From positions 3,635,001-3,699,000 of the forward strand of contig CATNEN010000025.1 in the NCBI GenBank assembly GCA_950097015.1: a stretch of 64,000 nucleotides of DNA, written 5' to 3'. The notes under the pieces are model-generated. The model worked only from the letters and a program-made list of their open reading frames with translations. It did not search any database and was not told the origin of the DNA. Below are positions 42,112 through 54,400 of the stretch, piece after piece; position 1 is the first letter of the stretch, and every line of letters starts with the position of its first letter. The DNA comes from Macrostomum hystrix (lineage: Eukaryota > Platyhelminthes > Macrostomidae). Position numbers and translations under genes: made by a program.

Positions 42112-43680
42112 AAACGGATGTGTGTACAGCCCTAGTGCTGTGATTTTTGTACAGCCCTAGTGCTGTGATGTGTGTACAGCCCTAGTGCTGTGATGTGTGT
42201 ACAGCCCTAGTGCTGTGGTGTGTGTACAGCCCTAGTGCTGTGATGTGTGTACAGCCCTAGTGCTGTGATGTGTGTGCAGCCCTAGTGCTGTGATGTGTGT
42301 GCAGCCCTAGTGCTGTGATGTGTGTACAGCCCTAGTGCTGTGATGTGTGTGCAGCCCTAGTGCTTTGATGTGTGTGCAGCCCTAGTGCTGTGATGTGTGT
42401 ACAGCCCTAGTGCTGTGATGTGTGTACAGCCCTAGTGCTGTGATGTGTGTGCAGCCCTAGTGCTTTGATGTGTGTGCAGCCCTAGTGCTGTGATGTGTGT
42501 ACAGCCCTAGTGCTGTGATGTGTGTACAGCCCTAGTGCTGTGATGTGTGTGCAGCCCTAGTGCTGTGATGTGTGTGCAGCCCTAGTGCTGTGATGTGTGT
42601 ACAGCCCTAGTGCTGTGATGTGTGTGCAGCCCTAGTGCTTTGATGTGTGTGCAGCCCTAGTGCTGTGATGTGTGTACAGCCCTAGTGCTGTGATGTGTGT
42701 GCAGCCCTAGTGCTGTGATGTGTGTACAGCCCTAGTGCTGTGATTTGTGTACAGCCCTAGTGCTGTGATGTGTGTACAGCCCTAGTGCTGTGATGTGTGT
42801 ACAGCCCTAGTGCTGTGATTTGTGTACAGCCCTAGTGCTGTGATGTGTGTACAGCCCTAGTGCTGTGATGTGTGTACAGCCCTAGTGCTGTGATGTGTGT
42901 ACAGCCCTAGTGCTGTGGTGTGTGTACAGCCCTAGTGCTGTGATGTGTGTACAGCCCTAGTGCTGTGATGTGTGTGCAGCCCTAGTGCTGTGATGTGTGT
43001 GCAGCCCTAGTGCTGTGATGTGTGTACAGCCCTAGTGCTGTGATGTGTGTGCAGCCCTAGTGCTTTGATGTGTGTGCAGCCCTAGTGCTGTGATGTGTGT
43101 ACAGCCCTAGTGCTGTGATGTGTGTACAGCCCTAGTGCTGTGATGTGTGTGCAGCCCTAGTGCTTTGATGTGTGTGCAGCCCTAGTGCTGTGATGTGTGT
43201 ACAGTCCTAGTGCTGTGATGTGTGTACAGCCCTAGTGCTGTGATGTGTGTGCAGCCCTAGTGCTGTGATGTGTGTGCAGCCCTAGTGCTGTGATGTGTGT
43301 ACAGCCCTAGTGCTGTGATGTGTGTGCAGCCCTAGTGCTTTGATGTGTGTGCAGCCCTAGTGCTGTGATGTGTGTACAGCCCTAGTGCTGTGATGTGTGT
43401 GCAGCCCTAGTGCTGTGATGTGTGTACAGCCCTAGTGCTGTGATTTGTGTACAGCCCTAGTGCTGTGATGTGTGTGCAGCCCTAGTGCTGTGATGTGTGT
43501 ACAGCCCTAGTGCTGTGATGTGTGCACAGCCCTAGTGCTGTGATTTGTGTACAGCCCTAGTGCTGTGATGTGTGTACAGCCCTAGTGCTGTGATTTGTGT
43601 ACAGCCCTAGTGCTGTGGTGTGTGTACAGCCCTAGTGCTGTGATGTGTGTACAGCCCTAGTGTTGTGATTTGTGAACAGT
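42112..43680 (+). repeat. 25-bp minisatellite, about 62 copies, with 700-bp duplication
   Basis: Unit tacagccctagtgctgtgat plus gtgtg. Variant positions (tacag/tgcag, gctg/gctt, gatg/gatt) repeat with an offset of 700 bases: 42181-42880 matches 42881-43580 closely. This shows a 28-unit block duplication. Confidence 0.95.
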
Positions 43681-43689
43681 CTGAGTCAG

Positions 43690-45177
43690 CTGGAGTACAT
43701 GCAAAAACATAATTAAAAGCGAGACGATGGTACTTCAAATCAGTTTTTGCTGCTAAAGCTAGTTTTGGATAATTATGGAACTTATGCTTTTGGAAATAAT
43801 ATCAATAATTTAGTTCGATGCCGATCTTATATTTCAATAAAAGTATATAGTTGGGTAGGTGTATGCACATGTTAATATCTTGGAGCGACAGTGCAAGGAT
43901 GTGCCAAAATCAAGCAGTGTTGTGCAGCCATCAGTCAATTGTTCTTCCACTCTGCACTGAATTGCAACCGAACATTCGCGTTGCTCTACTAGTAGTAGCG
44001 CGAAAAGTAAATTGCGCCTCAAAACCGGATGGAGGCAAAGGTAATTCAAGCTTGCTAATAAAATGAGGTCGTAGAATCTTTCATTGATAGTTGGTGCCAA
44101 AAGCAAAGGATAGTTTAAATTAAACAGCTTAATTGCACAAACATCACCGTTTTAGACACTTAGCAGCTAGCAACCAAAAATGCTCCAAACTTTTAAGAAT
44201 CAATTGCTTTCTGATGTCAATGTGTTGGCAACACTTGCTTTGGCTATGAAGCTAAGTGTCTGCTTCTCCAAGAAGAAAAAACTTCAGAAAAAATCAAGAA
44301 CTAACTTACTGCCGCAGCAAAGTGACAAATAAATAGCTGGCGTGTTGAACTACAGGTGTTATGTACAAAGCAATCGTCATATTCACCTGGATTTGCAAGT
44401 AAATTATACTACTATGAAACTAATTGGGCATTGCTGAGCTATGAACTTCGAAAACGAAAAAACTAATAAATGGAAAGTCTGTCAAGTCGGGACGAGGCGA
44501 GAGAGCGCAGTCAACGCTAAGCTAATTCCGGTTATATAAAAGTATTCAAACAGAGCTCACTAACTGCAAAGCATCCAACTAGAAGGTAAACTAATTGCAA
44601 AGAAGTATAAATATATATTCAGTCAGAGTCAAGAGTAAGGGATTATAGGGAAATCGCAGAGTAAGTTTGGTTAAATCATTATCAAATGAAGACTTTGGGC
44701 CCAATCAGAAGCCAACATTATGACAGGAGTTTCCGACCGTGCGGCATCAGCTGAAACTGCCTGCAAATATTTTGTTATATTGTGTCTATATAGTACAACA
44801 AGGGATATCGTACTTCAGTAAGATTATAGAAGCTGTGAACACAATGTCAAAATAAGAACAATATGATGATTAACATAAAACTACTCTTTATCTACGGTTC
44901 GGTGTTCCTTTTGAAGTCGCCATTGTTCAATCTACACAAGAAAAATGTACAGATAATTTTATAATTAACTTAAAAACCAAGTAGCACTACTATGCATTGG
45001 TTGGTAATCCCACAACACAACGAAGTTAACATCTATGTAAGGAAAAAACAAACAAACTTTCATGCTAAATTATACTTATTCTGATAACTTAAAGATGCAT
45101 TTTATAAAACCTATTCCGTAGGCCTCGAGGAAAAATCTGGCAATGCTGAGCGTTTCCAACACCTATCAGGCTTTCCC
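43690..45177. other. Noncoding AT-rich DNA
   Basis: No gene is recognised. A TATAAAA lies near 44535 in plus orientation, with no coding sequence downstream. Confidence 0.55.
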
Positions 45178-45185
45178 GCCTAGAG

Positions 45186-46316
45186 CAGTGGTTCTCAACC
45201 TGTGGGTCGCGACCCCCAGTGGGGTCGCGTGACCATTTTCTGGGGGGTCGCAGAAAAAGGAAAAAGTTTTTGGGTAGGAACTCTTTAGAGATATTAGAGT
45301 AAAACATTTTTAGTAAAACTAAAAGTAAGTCAAAGGCTGTTAGCTATATTGCAATGGCTATAGCACTAGCGGCCTAGCACTCAACTTGAAGTCACAACAC
45401 AAAATATGCACGCAGTCGCAAGCTAAGCCTGTTCTGCTAGATATGGGCTGAGTCACACGACACCACACGACAAGCAAAACAAACTTTCCTTCTGTCTCCC
45501 TTCTACCTTGTTACCCCAGCGAATTTAAAACGAACAATCGCAACTCCTTACCCAGAGGAGGAAATCCTCTCACCAATCTACCCCCACATTCAAACGCATT
45601 CCCGTTCCTTTTGGCTTAGCTGATTGGAGGCACAATATCCTGCTTATGATTAGGGTTAGGATTAGAGAGGCATCTGCTCAGATATTCAATCTCATCTGTT
45701 GTTAATGGCATCGTCTGAAACTCGCCTAAGCGCAGTTATAATGAAGCATTTCTTGAGTTAGGTTTCACAACTGCGAATGAAATATCACAATGTGTTTATC
45801 TGCGAAGTCACATTGTCAAAGGAGTCAATGAAACCAAAAACTCAAGCGCCATCTGCAAACCCAGCACCCTGAAGTTGCGACTAAGCCACGCGAGTATACT
45901 TTGTGGAGAAGTTAAGGCATCAAATTCCATCAGTTGGTATCACTGAACCAGCGTGCACAGGCAGCGTGCACAGGACAGAACAGTGGTGCTGTGAAACGCA
46001 TCCAAGATGTCGCGCCTGACGCTAGCTGGACACTGCTTCATCCATCGTGAAGCACTGGCAGCCAAAGACTTTTTAGTTGACCTCCACGCCGTCTTGACAG
46101 ACGTTCCCGTGGTGAATTTCATCAAAAGCCGACCTCTGAATCATCGACTGTTCACGGCACTGTGCGAGGAAATGGGGGCTGAGCACAGTTCCCTCCTCCA
46201 CACCGAAGTTCCCTGGCTATCGCGTGGTCGCATGCTTATAAAAGGGGTCGCAAACAAACAAAAAAGATGCAAGGGAATAAATTAGGGTCGCCTGAAAAAA
46301 AGGTTGAGAACCGCTG
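45186..46316 (+). mobile_element. hAT element, decayed, 8-bp target duplication
   Basis: Ends are CAGTGGTTCTCAACCTGTGG and its inverse (GGTTGAGAACCGCTG), typical of the Tip100/Charlie-like hAT group. GGGTCGC repeats lie inside both ends. The target duplication is GCCTAGAG (45178-45185 and 46317-46324). At 1131 bp it is an internally deleted copy with two transposase scraps. Confidence 0.93.
46007..46250 (+). pseudogene. hAT transposase fragment (FAM200/ZBED5-like)
   Basis: The fragment reads GHCFIHREALAAKDF, VVNFIKSRPLNHRLFTALC and HTEVPWLSRGRML. It corresponds to the middle of the RNase H fold of ZBED5/FAM200-type hAT proteins (HREALxxK, NFIKxRxLNxRLF, LLxHTEVRWLSRG). A second scrap at 45820-45905 (LKRHLQTQHPEVATKP) is the end of the BED zinc finger, in a shifted frame. 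Everything between and after is missing. Confidence 0.85.
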
Positions 46317-46373
46317 GCCTAGAGTACCATTTGAAGCAGGGGTCAAATAATTGACTAAGGCAACCGCACGAAA

Positions 46374-46680
46374 CTCTCCTGTCTCATCTCTCTCCTGTCT
46401 CATCTCTCTCCTGTCTCATCTCTCTCCTGTCTCATCTCTCTCCTGTCTCATCTCTCTTCTGTCTCATCTCTGTCCTGTCTCATCTCTCTCCTGTCTCATC
46501 TCTCTCCTGTCTCATCTCTCACCTTTCGAATCTCTCTCCTGTCTGTTCTCTCTCCTGTCTCATCTCTCTCCTGTCTAATCTCTCACCTGTCTTATCTCTC
46601 ACCTGTCGAATCTCTCACCTGTCTCATCTCTCTCCTGTCTCATCTCTCCCCTGCCACTTCTCTCGATGTCTTATCTCAAA
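46374..46680 (+). repeat. 16-bp minisatellite (tctctcctgtctcatc)
   Basis: About 18 copies with substitutions. Pyrimidine-rich on the plus strand. Open frames through it are not genes. Confidence 0.9.
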
Positions 46681-46739
46681 CCTCCCTAACTCAGTGATGT
46701 CTTGTCTCACCCCTGTCTCACTATTTTACCCGCAAGGTG

Positions 46740-48449
46740 CGAGTACATAACTTTGCGTTCAAGTGTTGATTCTTAGAAAATAGCGAATTTTTAATTGTAT
46801 GATTAATGAATTCGGATATAATCCCTTCTACCAAAATTCAATTAACAGCTTTGGATCCAACAAGGAAATAAAATTCTAATTGCCCCTTTATGAAATAGAT
46901 TTTAAAAGCTGTTTAACGAAACCCATGAATTTCTAGAATCCTTAGGCTTAGTTTTTTTCAAAAGTCGCTGAATTTGAAGTTAGCAGATCCGCAATATGGA
47001 CGTGGGATTTAGATTTTAAGTTCCATTGTAGCCAAAACAGGTTTTAGAGCTAGTCAGTAAAAAATGCAAAACAACAGTAATGAATAATATAGAATGACAG
47101 CTAACATACTTACTAATACTAATAATATCTTAAACAGGAATTCAACCATTGGAGAATATTTTGGTCTTTCGTAACCCCCCCAGCCGCATTATAAACTACT
47201 TTTTGCTCTATAACAAGTTTATCTACTAGTAGTAGCATAAAATTGAAAGAAAATAAAAAATAGTGAGCACAAAAGAACAGACAAATGGCCATAATTACTG
47301 CTGGTTTACAACGATTTACACGAAAATGGCTAGAAGTTTTGTTAAAATGAGCAATCCCAGTATATTAGTACGCGGACACAGACGGTATAGTTACCTATGC
47401 TATTGGACTGAGACATGCTCTTGCGTAGCATTTTCGCATTGAATTTGCTTTGCCGTTGGTTTGTGGTCGTGTTAAAGAGAGTTGCGGACACCGATTGAAG
47501 CTATTGCAGTTGCTCTTTCACAGTTAGTTATTCCTATAGCTTATTAGTAGCATATTGTAGAAAAAAACTAATTGCAACCATATGCAGTACTGTGTGGGAT
47601 GATTTGAGAAGCACGAAGCACTGATAAAAATTATGGAAAAAAAGAAGCGATTAACTAACAAAATAAGCTAGACCAATCATGAAGCTCATTGACATGATTG
47701 TTGCCAAACAGACATATAAGTTTGATTGGCTGATGACTTCGTTGTTGCTATTTTTAGAAAAAGCTTGCGGGGAACCCTCTTTTTTGCACGTGACTGTTAT
47801 CAGCAGCCAATGATAACTATATGATAACTATTTATCAGACCCAGGTGTTTTGTCCTATTCAAAGTTTCCTAGAAATGTTGTTATAAGACTGTGAGTTTAA
47901 TGGAGTGAATTTTAATATGGTAATTTAATTAGCGTCGTTTTAAGAAGGGTAGTTAGCTTGTTTACATTGGAAAATACTATTTTTAAGCGGGCTAGCAAGC
48001 TTTCAGAATTGCAGGATATACACTTACAAAGATATGTCTTATTGCTCAAGATAATTGTATAACAATAAAAAACTATAGATAGCTCGTATAATCTATAATG
48101 ATAATTGTTTAGCTTGTTATCAAATGCTAGATTTTGGACGAGAATAAAACATAAAAACAATAAAAACAAGTTTTTGTATATGTGTTTGCAGAGTTTCATC
48201 TATTGGCATCAAATCAGTGGTCAGTCTAATACATAAAAATCAACAGTATATACATTTTCCCAAGCAACGAGTTCCTATTATCACACTAATTTAGCTACAA
48301 GTCTTCATTTCAAAATAGAAATGAGGAACCACATGACGATGTGGAGCTAAAAGAGCTCTCTCAAACTACTGCACATTAGTTGTAAGTAGCATGTATGGCG
48401 TGCGAGCAAAACCACTCACCAAGCAGCAGATTCGCAGCTCTGATAAATT
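46740..48449. other. CELF 3' flank and spacer
   Basis: AT-rich DNA downstream of the CELF stop codon, without recognisable genes. It should contain the CELF 3' UTR on the minus strand. Confidence 0.55.
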
Positions 48450-51400
48450 TCAGTAGGGCCTGGCCTCTCCCTTGGGCCGTTTCAGCTGCACCTTCAGCCG
48501 CTTGGTGCCAATCTGGAAGCCGTTCATAGCCTGGATGGCCGCCGCGGCCGAGGCGGAATTGTCGAAGCTGACGAAGCCGAAGCATTTGCTCTGATTGGTT
48601 GCCCGGTCTACGTACACCTTGGCGGAGATCACGGTGCCGAATGGGGCGAACATCTGGGCCAGCTCCGTGTCGCCGAACTCCTGCGGCAGGTGGTAGATGA
48701 ACAGGTTGCAACCGTCGGGACCAGTCAGGATGAACTCCTTGGAGCCGTCCTTGTGCTGAACGGGCATCGTCAGGGCCTGCTGAGTCAGCGAGATGAACGG
48801 ATTGTAGGCCGCGGCCGCTGTCGGATAGGCCGCAGCTGCCAGCGGTTGAGGGAGTGGACGGCGTTTTATTAATTGCGATTGCGACAGATGCAATTCAGTC
48901 TACTGACTAAAGTAGAGATGTAAAGACATGAACTGTAAATTCTTTCGCGTTGCACTAAAAACGCACTAAAAAATTATAAAGATTGTAATTTTAATGCCTA
49001 ATTATAATTTTGTAGTTAGTGTAGATTTTGAATACTGCAGCCAAGGACCAGTATACTGAAATAGAGTGTATTAGCATTAGTATCAATTAACAAAGTTTAT
49101 TAACATAAATAACTTCGGAAAAGCATTTCTATGAATAACTTGAACGCACCTATGCCGCTGTATGGATTCATCGCGGACGAGTACATCTGCTGCAGAGGAT
49201 CGGCTGAAAGGATGGAGTTTGTTGCAACATGCACTTGATGAAAAACTGCTTTGTTCACTATTGTTGCTAATGGAGATCTGGAAACTATTACTGGAGTTTA
49301 TTTGTTTTTTTAAACTGATTTTACAGGCCACAGTGACTACTGAGGATAAAGAGGGCAGCCACCGATAATTTAGGGGGATGCTACCATAGATTTGGGGCTA
49401 CCAACGTGGATTGGGAGGCGGCCACCGTGGATTTGGGGAGGCAGCCACCGTGGATTTGGGGAGGCGGCCACCGTGGATTTGGGGGGCCAGCCACAGTGGA
49501 TTTGGGGGGGCAGCCACCGTGGATTTGGGGGCAGCCACCGTGGATTTGGGGAGGCAGCCACCGGGGATTTGGGGACAGCCACCGTGTATTCGAGGGGCAG
49601 CCACCGTGGATTTGGGGGGCAGCCACCGTGGATTTGGGGGGCCAGCCACCGTGGATTTGGGGAGGCAGCCACCGTGGATTTGGGGAGGCGGCCACAGTGG
49701 ATTTGGGGGGCAGCCGCAGTGGATTAAAGAATCATCGATCATCCGATTGAGTGGTGGGTGGGATCTCCCAGTCTACGCCCCTGAGCTTTTCATTCCTCAT
49801 TCATTTTCCTCACATCATCTTGATCAGACAATCCACAGGATAAAGTGTTCCCACACGGCTCCCATCGGTAAATTGCTCTCGGAAAATCGACTCTGAGCAG
49901 TTGATCATAATTAGGTCTCAACACGCCAATAATCAATGGCGGAAGCGCTCACCTGCGCCGTTCATGTAGGGACTCGGAATGCCACTGGCCGCGTACAGAG
50001 CGGCTGCCTCGGCCGCTGCAGCTGCTGCAGCCACCGCCGAGTGACTCACACCGCCGCCGCCGCCGCTGCCGCCGCCGTTGCCGCCGGTTCCGCCTCCGCC
50101 GGCGGCGCCTCCGCCAGACCCGCTGACGCCGTTCAGGCCGGCTCCGCCGCCGCCTCCGATTGCAGACGTTGAGCCAAGCATCGCCACCGTCAGCTGCGAC
50201 GTTGTCTGAGCGCCGCCAGACGATGAGGCGACGACCGCGGCGGCGGCAGCGGCTGCGGCTAAACTGCTCAGGCTCGAGTGCTGCTGCTGGGGCGGCGGCT
50301 GAGGCTGCGAATGGGCTGAAGCTACAGCGCCTCCCTGAAGCTGAAGCGCCAGGGCAGCCACTGGATTGACGTAGCCGGAGGTTGGGGTCAGGCTCTGGAA
50401 AGGGGCGATAATTACGCTGAACAACTTGCAGCTGTCTGCGCACTTTTTATAATCAAATTGAAAAAATAACAATAATACAATAACTGGTTACACCTGCCCC
50501 AACTGAGCCAGATGTGCAGCCGACAGCCACATCCACCCTCAATTACCCCCAGCTGCTGCTGGTACCCATTTAACAGCTGGTTGAAGTGAAGCGATGACGA
50601 GTTAAGTGTCTTGCTAAAATAAAAAAAGATTTTAGTGGGGCCAGGAATCGAACCCTTGATCTTCAAGTCGAGATTCAGGTGCTCAAACCACAAGGCTACC
50701 CACCCGCTTGGTTCCTACAAAGTTAGTTATTTTACCTACCAGGCTGAGACTTGGCAGGAAGATGTAGCCAAATGAGCTGTTAATCCCAGCAGTGGCTGCG
50801 TTGTGGTCATTTATACTCCTGCTGCCGCCACAGTCGCCAATCAATTCGGCTGCCTGATTGTCTATGGCACTCATTTTCTAGGAAACTTCAGTTGGAATTC
50901 TCAGTGAATGCACTGGCTATACTGGGAAGATCTGCGCACTCGAAGTTAAGTCAGACCCAGTTTTTATCTGCAGTGTAACGAGACCCACCGTTTCAATCGA
51001 TTTTATAATTTAGCACCAAAAAATTATAGTTTGCTTTTGAGAACAGTACGAAGTTTAGGCCGGAAAACAGAGCAACAAGTCTGAGCGCCATTTCAGACAA
51101 ACCTTGAGGAGCTTCTGTTCGGAATTCCAGAATAATCTACTCACAAGGGGAGGCCTGTGGGAAAAGGCCAACACAGAATTGTAATAGTTTCTACAAAAAA
51201 AAATTTACGCTATCGAAAATATCCAGATCAAAGTCAATAGACGAAGTGTAGCTTGGGAATCACTAGCTATACTGATTTCATTATAATTTCTCTTTTTGTT
51301 TGAATTGCAGGTAGAATTAAGTGAAAATTAAAATCAGTTCGGTCATTATTTTAGATAGCCATTTTTTCTACTATAATCAAAGACCTCACCTGGCCTATTG

Positions 51401-54400
51401 AGGTGACGCCTGTGTTGATGAGGCCCAGCGGACCGACCATCTGCTGCAGCTTGCGCAACTGGCGCTCCTTCTCATTGTCGGCGAACTTCACCACAATGGA
51501 ACTGCTGGCTCCCTGCGGTGAAAGATTGCGATTTGGGAGTCACCTGTTAGACTGTTAAGTCACCTGTTAGACTGTTAAGTCACCTGTTAGACTGTTAAGT
51601 CACCTGTTAGACTGTTAAGTCACCTGTTAGACTGTTAAGTCACCTGTTAGACTGTTAAGTCACCTGTTAGACTGTTAAGTCACCTGTTAGACTGTTAAGT
51701 CACCTGTTAGACTGTTAAGTCACCTGTTAGACTGAGAGGTCACCTGTTAGACTGTGAAGTCACCTGTTAGACTGAGAGGTTAGGCAGCCAAAGTGGCCAC
51801 TTAATAGACCACTCAAGTACTCGTAGGCGAGCGAGTGTGCCTAGTTGCAAGAAGTGACATTTGACACCGGGGACGTTACTATGGACGCAGGCAGATAAAG
51901 CTGGAAACACAAGACTATCAAGCGAAGAAAGCGACCAATAGAATTAGTTTAAGGCCGCACAAAGAGGAGATTCTGGTCTAGGAGATAGCTGCACTCCCCA
52001 TTCCAGACCAACCTCTTGTATTTCCCTTGCAGGACCTAATCTCCCAGATGCCACACCCTAAAATATTGGCTGCCCTTCGCCAAATACATGACAGTCAATA
52101 CACCGTGCTTTCTCTCATATTTCTCTCTCTCGTGTGTACGTGTGTGTGTGTGTGACCTCACATTTGTTCACTTAGTTAATGGATTAGGATAGTAAGCGAT
52201 AAGCGACAAAGTGAGGAATGACAGCAACGACTAATAAAGATGAGAGAAAGCATTGATTCATGCTGAACCTCTAGAGTCCATCTCATTCCAAATCTCTTTG
52301 AGCATCTCCCGCCTAGTTTCTTGTCTGTGGTGCATGATTGGCCGCCGCATGAGTCGAATAAATTTTCTGCGACCTTGTCTCTCCCGGAATTTCATTTATA
52401 ATCATGCTATAATATGCTACAGTATCAGAGAGCCTCACCCAATGAGCCTTGTATCACAGCAATGCCCTACACCATCACAGAGCCTCAACCAATGAGCCTT
52501 GTATCTCAGCAATGCCCTACACCATCACAGAGCCTCAACCAATGAGCCTTGTATCACAGCAATGCCCTACACCATCACAGAGCCTCAACCAATGAGCCTT
52601 GTATCTCAGCAATGCCCTACACCATCACAGAGCCTCACCCAATGAGCCTTGTATCTCAGCAATGCCCTACACCATCACAGAGCCTCACCCAATGAGCCTT
52701 GTATCACAGCAATGCCCTACACCATCACAGAGCCTCAACCAATGAGCCTTGTATCACAGCAATGCCCTACACCATCACAGAGCCTCAACCAATGAGCCTT
52801 GTATCTCAGCAATGCCCTACACCATCACAGAGCCTCAACCAATGAGCCTTGTATCTCAGCAATGCCCTACACCATCACAGAGCCTCACCCAATGAGCCTT
52901 GTATCTCAGCAATGCCCTACACCATCACAGAGCCTCAACCAATGAGCCTTGTATCTCAGCAATGCCCTACACTATCACAGAGCCTCACCCAATGAGCCTT
53001 GTATCACAGCAATGCCCTACACCATCACAGAGCCTCAACCAATGAGCCTTGTATCACAGCAATGCCCTACACCATCACAGAGCCTCAACCAATGAGCCTC
53101 GTATCTCAGCAATGCCCTACACCATCACAGAGCCTCAACCAATGAGCCTTGTATCTCAGCAATGCCCTACACCATCACAGAGCCTCACCCAATGAGCCTT
53201 GTATCTCAGCAATGCCCTACACCATCACAGAGCCTCAACCAATGAGCCTTGTATCACAGCAATGCCCTACACCATCACAGAGCCTCACCCAATGAGCCTT
53301 GTATCACAGCAATGCCCTACACCATCACAGAGCCTCAACCAATGAGCCTTGTATCACAGCAATGCCCTACACCATCACAGAGCCTCACCCAATGAGCCTT
53401 GTATCACAGCAATGCCCTACACCATCACAGAGCCTCAACCAATGAGCCTTGTATCACAGCAATGCCCTACACCATCACAGAGCCTCACCCAATGAGCCTT
53501 GTATCACAGCAATGCCCTACACCATCACAGAGCCTCAACCAATGAGCCTTGTATCACAGCAATGCCCTACCCCATCACAGAGCCTCAACCAATGAGCCTT
53601 GTATCTCAGCAATGCCCTACACCATCACAGAGCCTCAACCAATGAGCCTTGTATCACAGCAATGCCCTACCCCATCACAGAGCCTCAACCAATGAGCCTT
53701 GTATCACAGCAATGCCCTACACCATCACAGAGCCTCACCCAATGAGCCTTGTATCACAGCAATGCCCTACACCATCACAGAGCCTCAACCAATGAGCCTT
53801 GTATCTCAGCAATGCCCTACACCATCACAGAGCCTCAACCAATGAGCCTTGTATCACAGCAATGCCCTACACCATCACAGAGCCTCACCCAATGAGCCTT
53901 GTATCACAGCAATGCCCTACACCATCACAGAGCCTCAACCAATGAGCAGGGCACTCACCGCCATAGTCTGACTGCCGTGCAAGTTGTTGATGGCATTCTG
54001 CGCCTCACTATGCGCGCTGTATTTGACGAACGCGCAGCCCTTGCTGTTGCCTGCCTGGTCACGCAGAATTGTGCACTCCTCTATACGGCCGTAGGGCTCA
54101 AACAGGCGACGAATGTCATCTTCTGACTGCTGCTTGGACAGCATGCCGACAAACAGCTTGCGGTCGTCTGGAAAATTTTAATCACCAATAGATTCGGAGT
54201 CTTGAACAACATTGGCGATAAATTGGAATTGAGATGCTTGGCGTTCATTTGGTTTGGTTTTTGTCATAAGCACTTCAGAAGAAACTCAGTGGCTTCAGTC
54301 ACTGTCACACAGATTCTAGAGTTGCAGCTTCAGTCACTGTCACACAGATTCTAGAGTTGTAGCTTCAGTCACTGTTACACAGATTCTAGAGTTGCAGCTT

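Noticed and set aside
42112-43680. Centromeric or telomeric satellite
   Set aside because: The array is only 1.6 kb and lies between genes and single-copy DNA.
46351-46578. Plus-strand 75-codon Leu/Ser-rich frame
   Set aside because: It is the 16-bp minisatellite read through.
49370-49896. Four or more overlapping 100-160 codon frames
   Set aside because: All arise from a G/C-rich minisatellite without stops inside a CELF intron.
50640-50703. tRNA gene on the minus strand
   Set aside because: The tRNA-like head is followed by a conserved SINE body shared with 60095-60395 and lacks a convincing cloverleaf.
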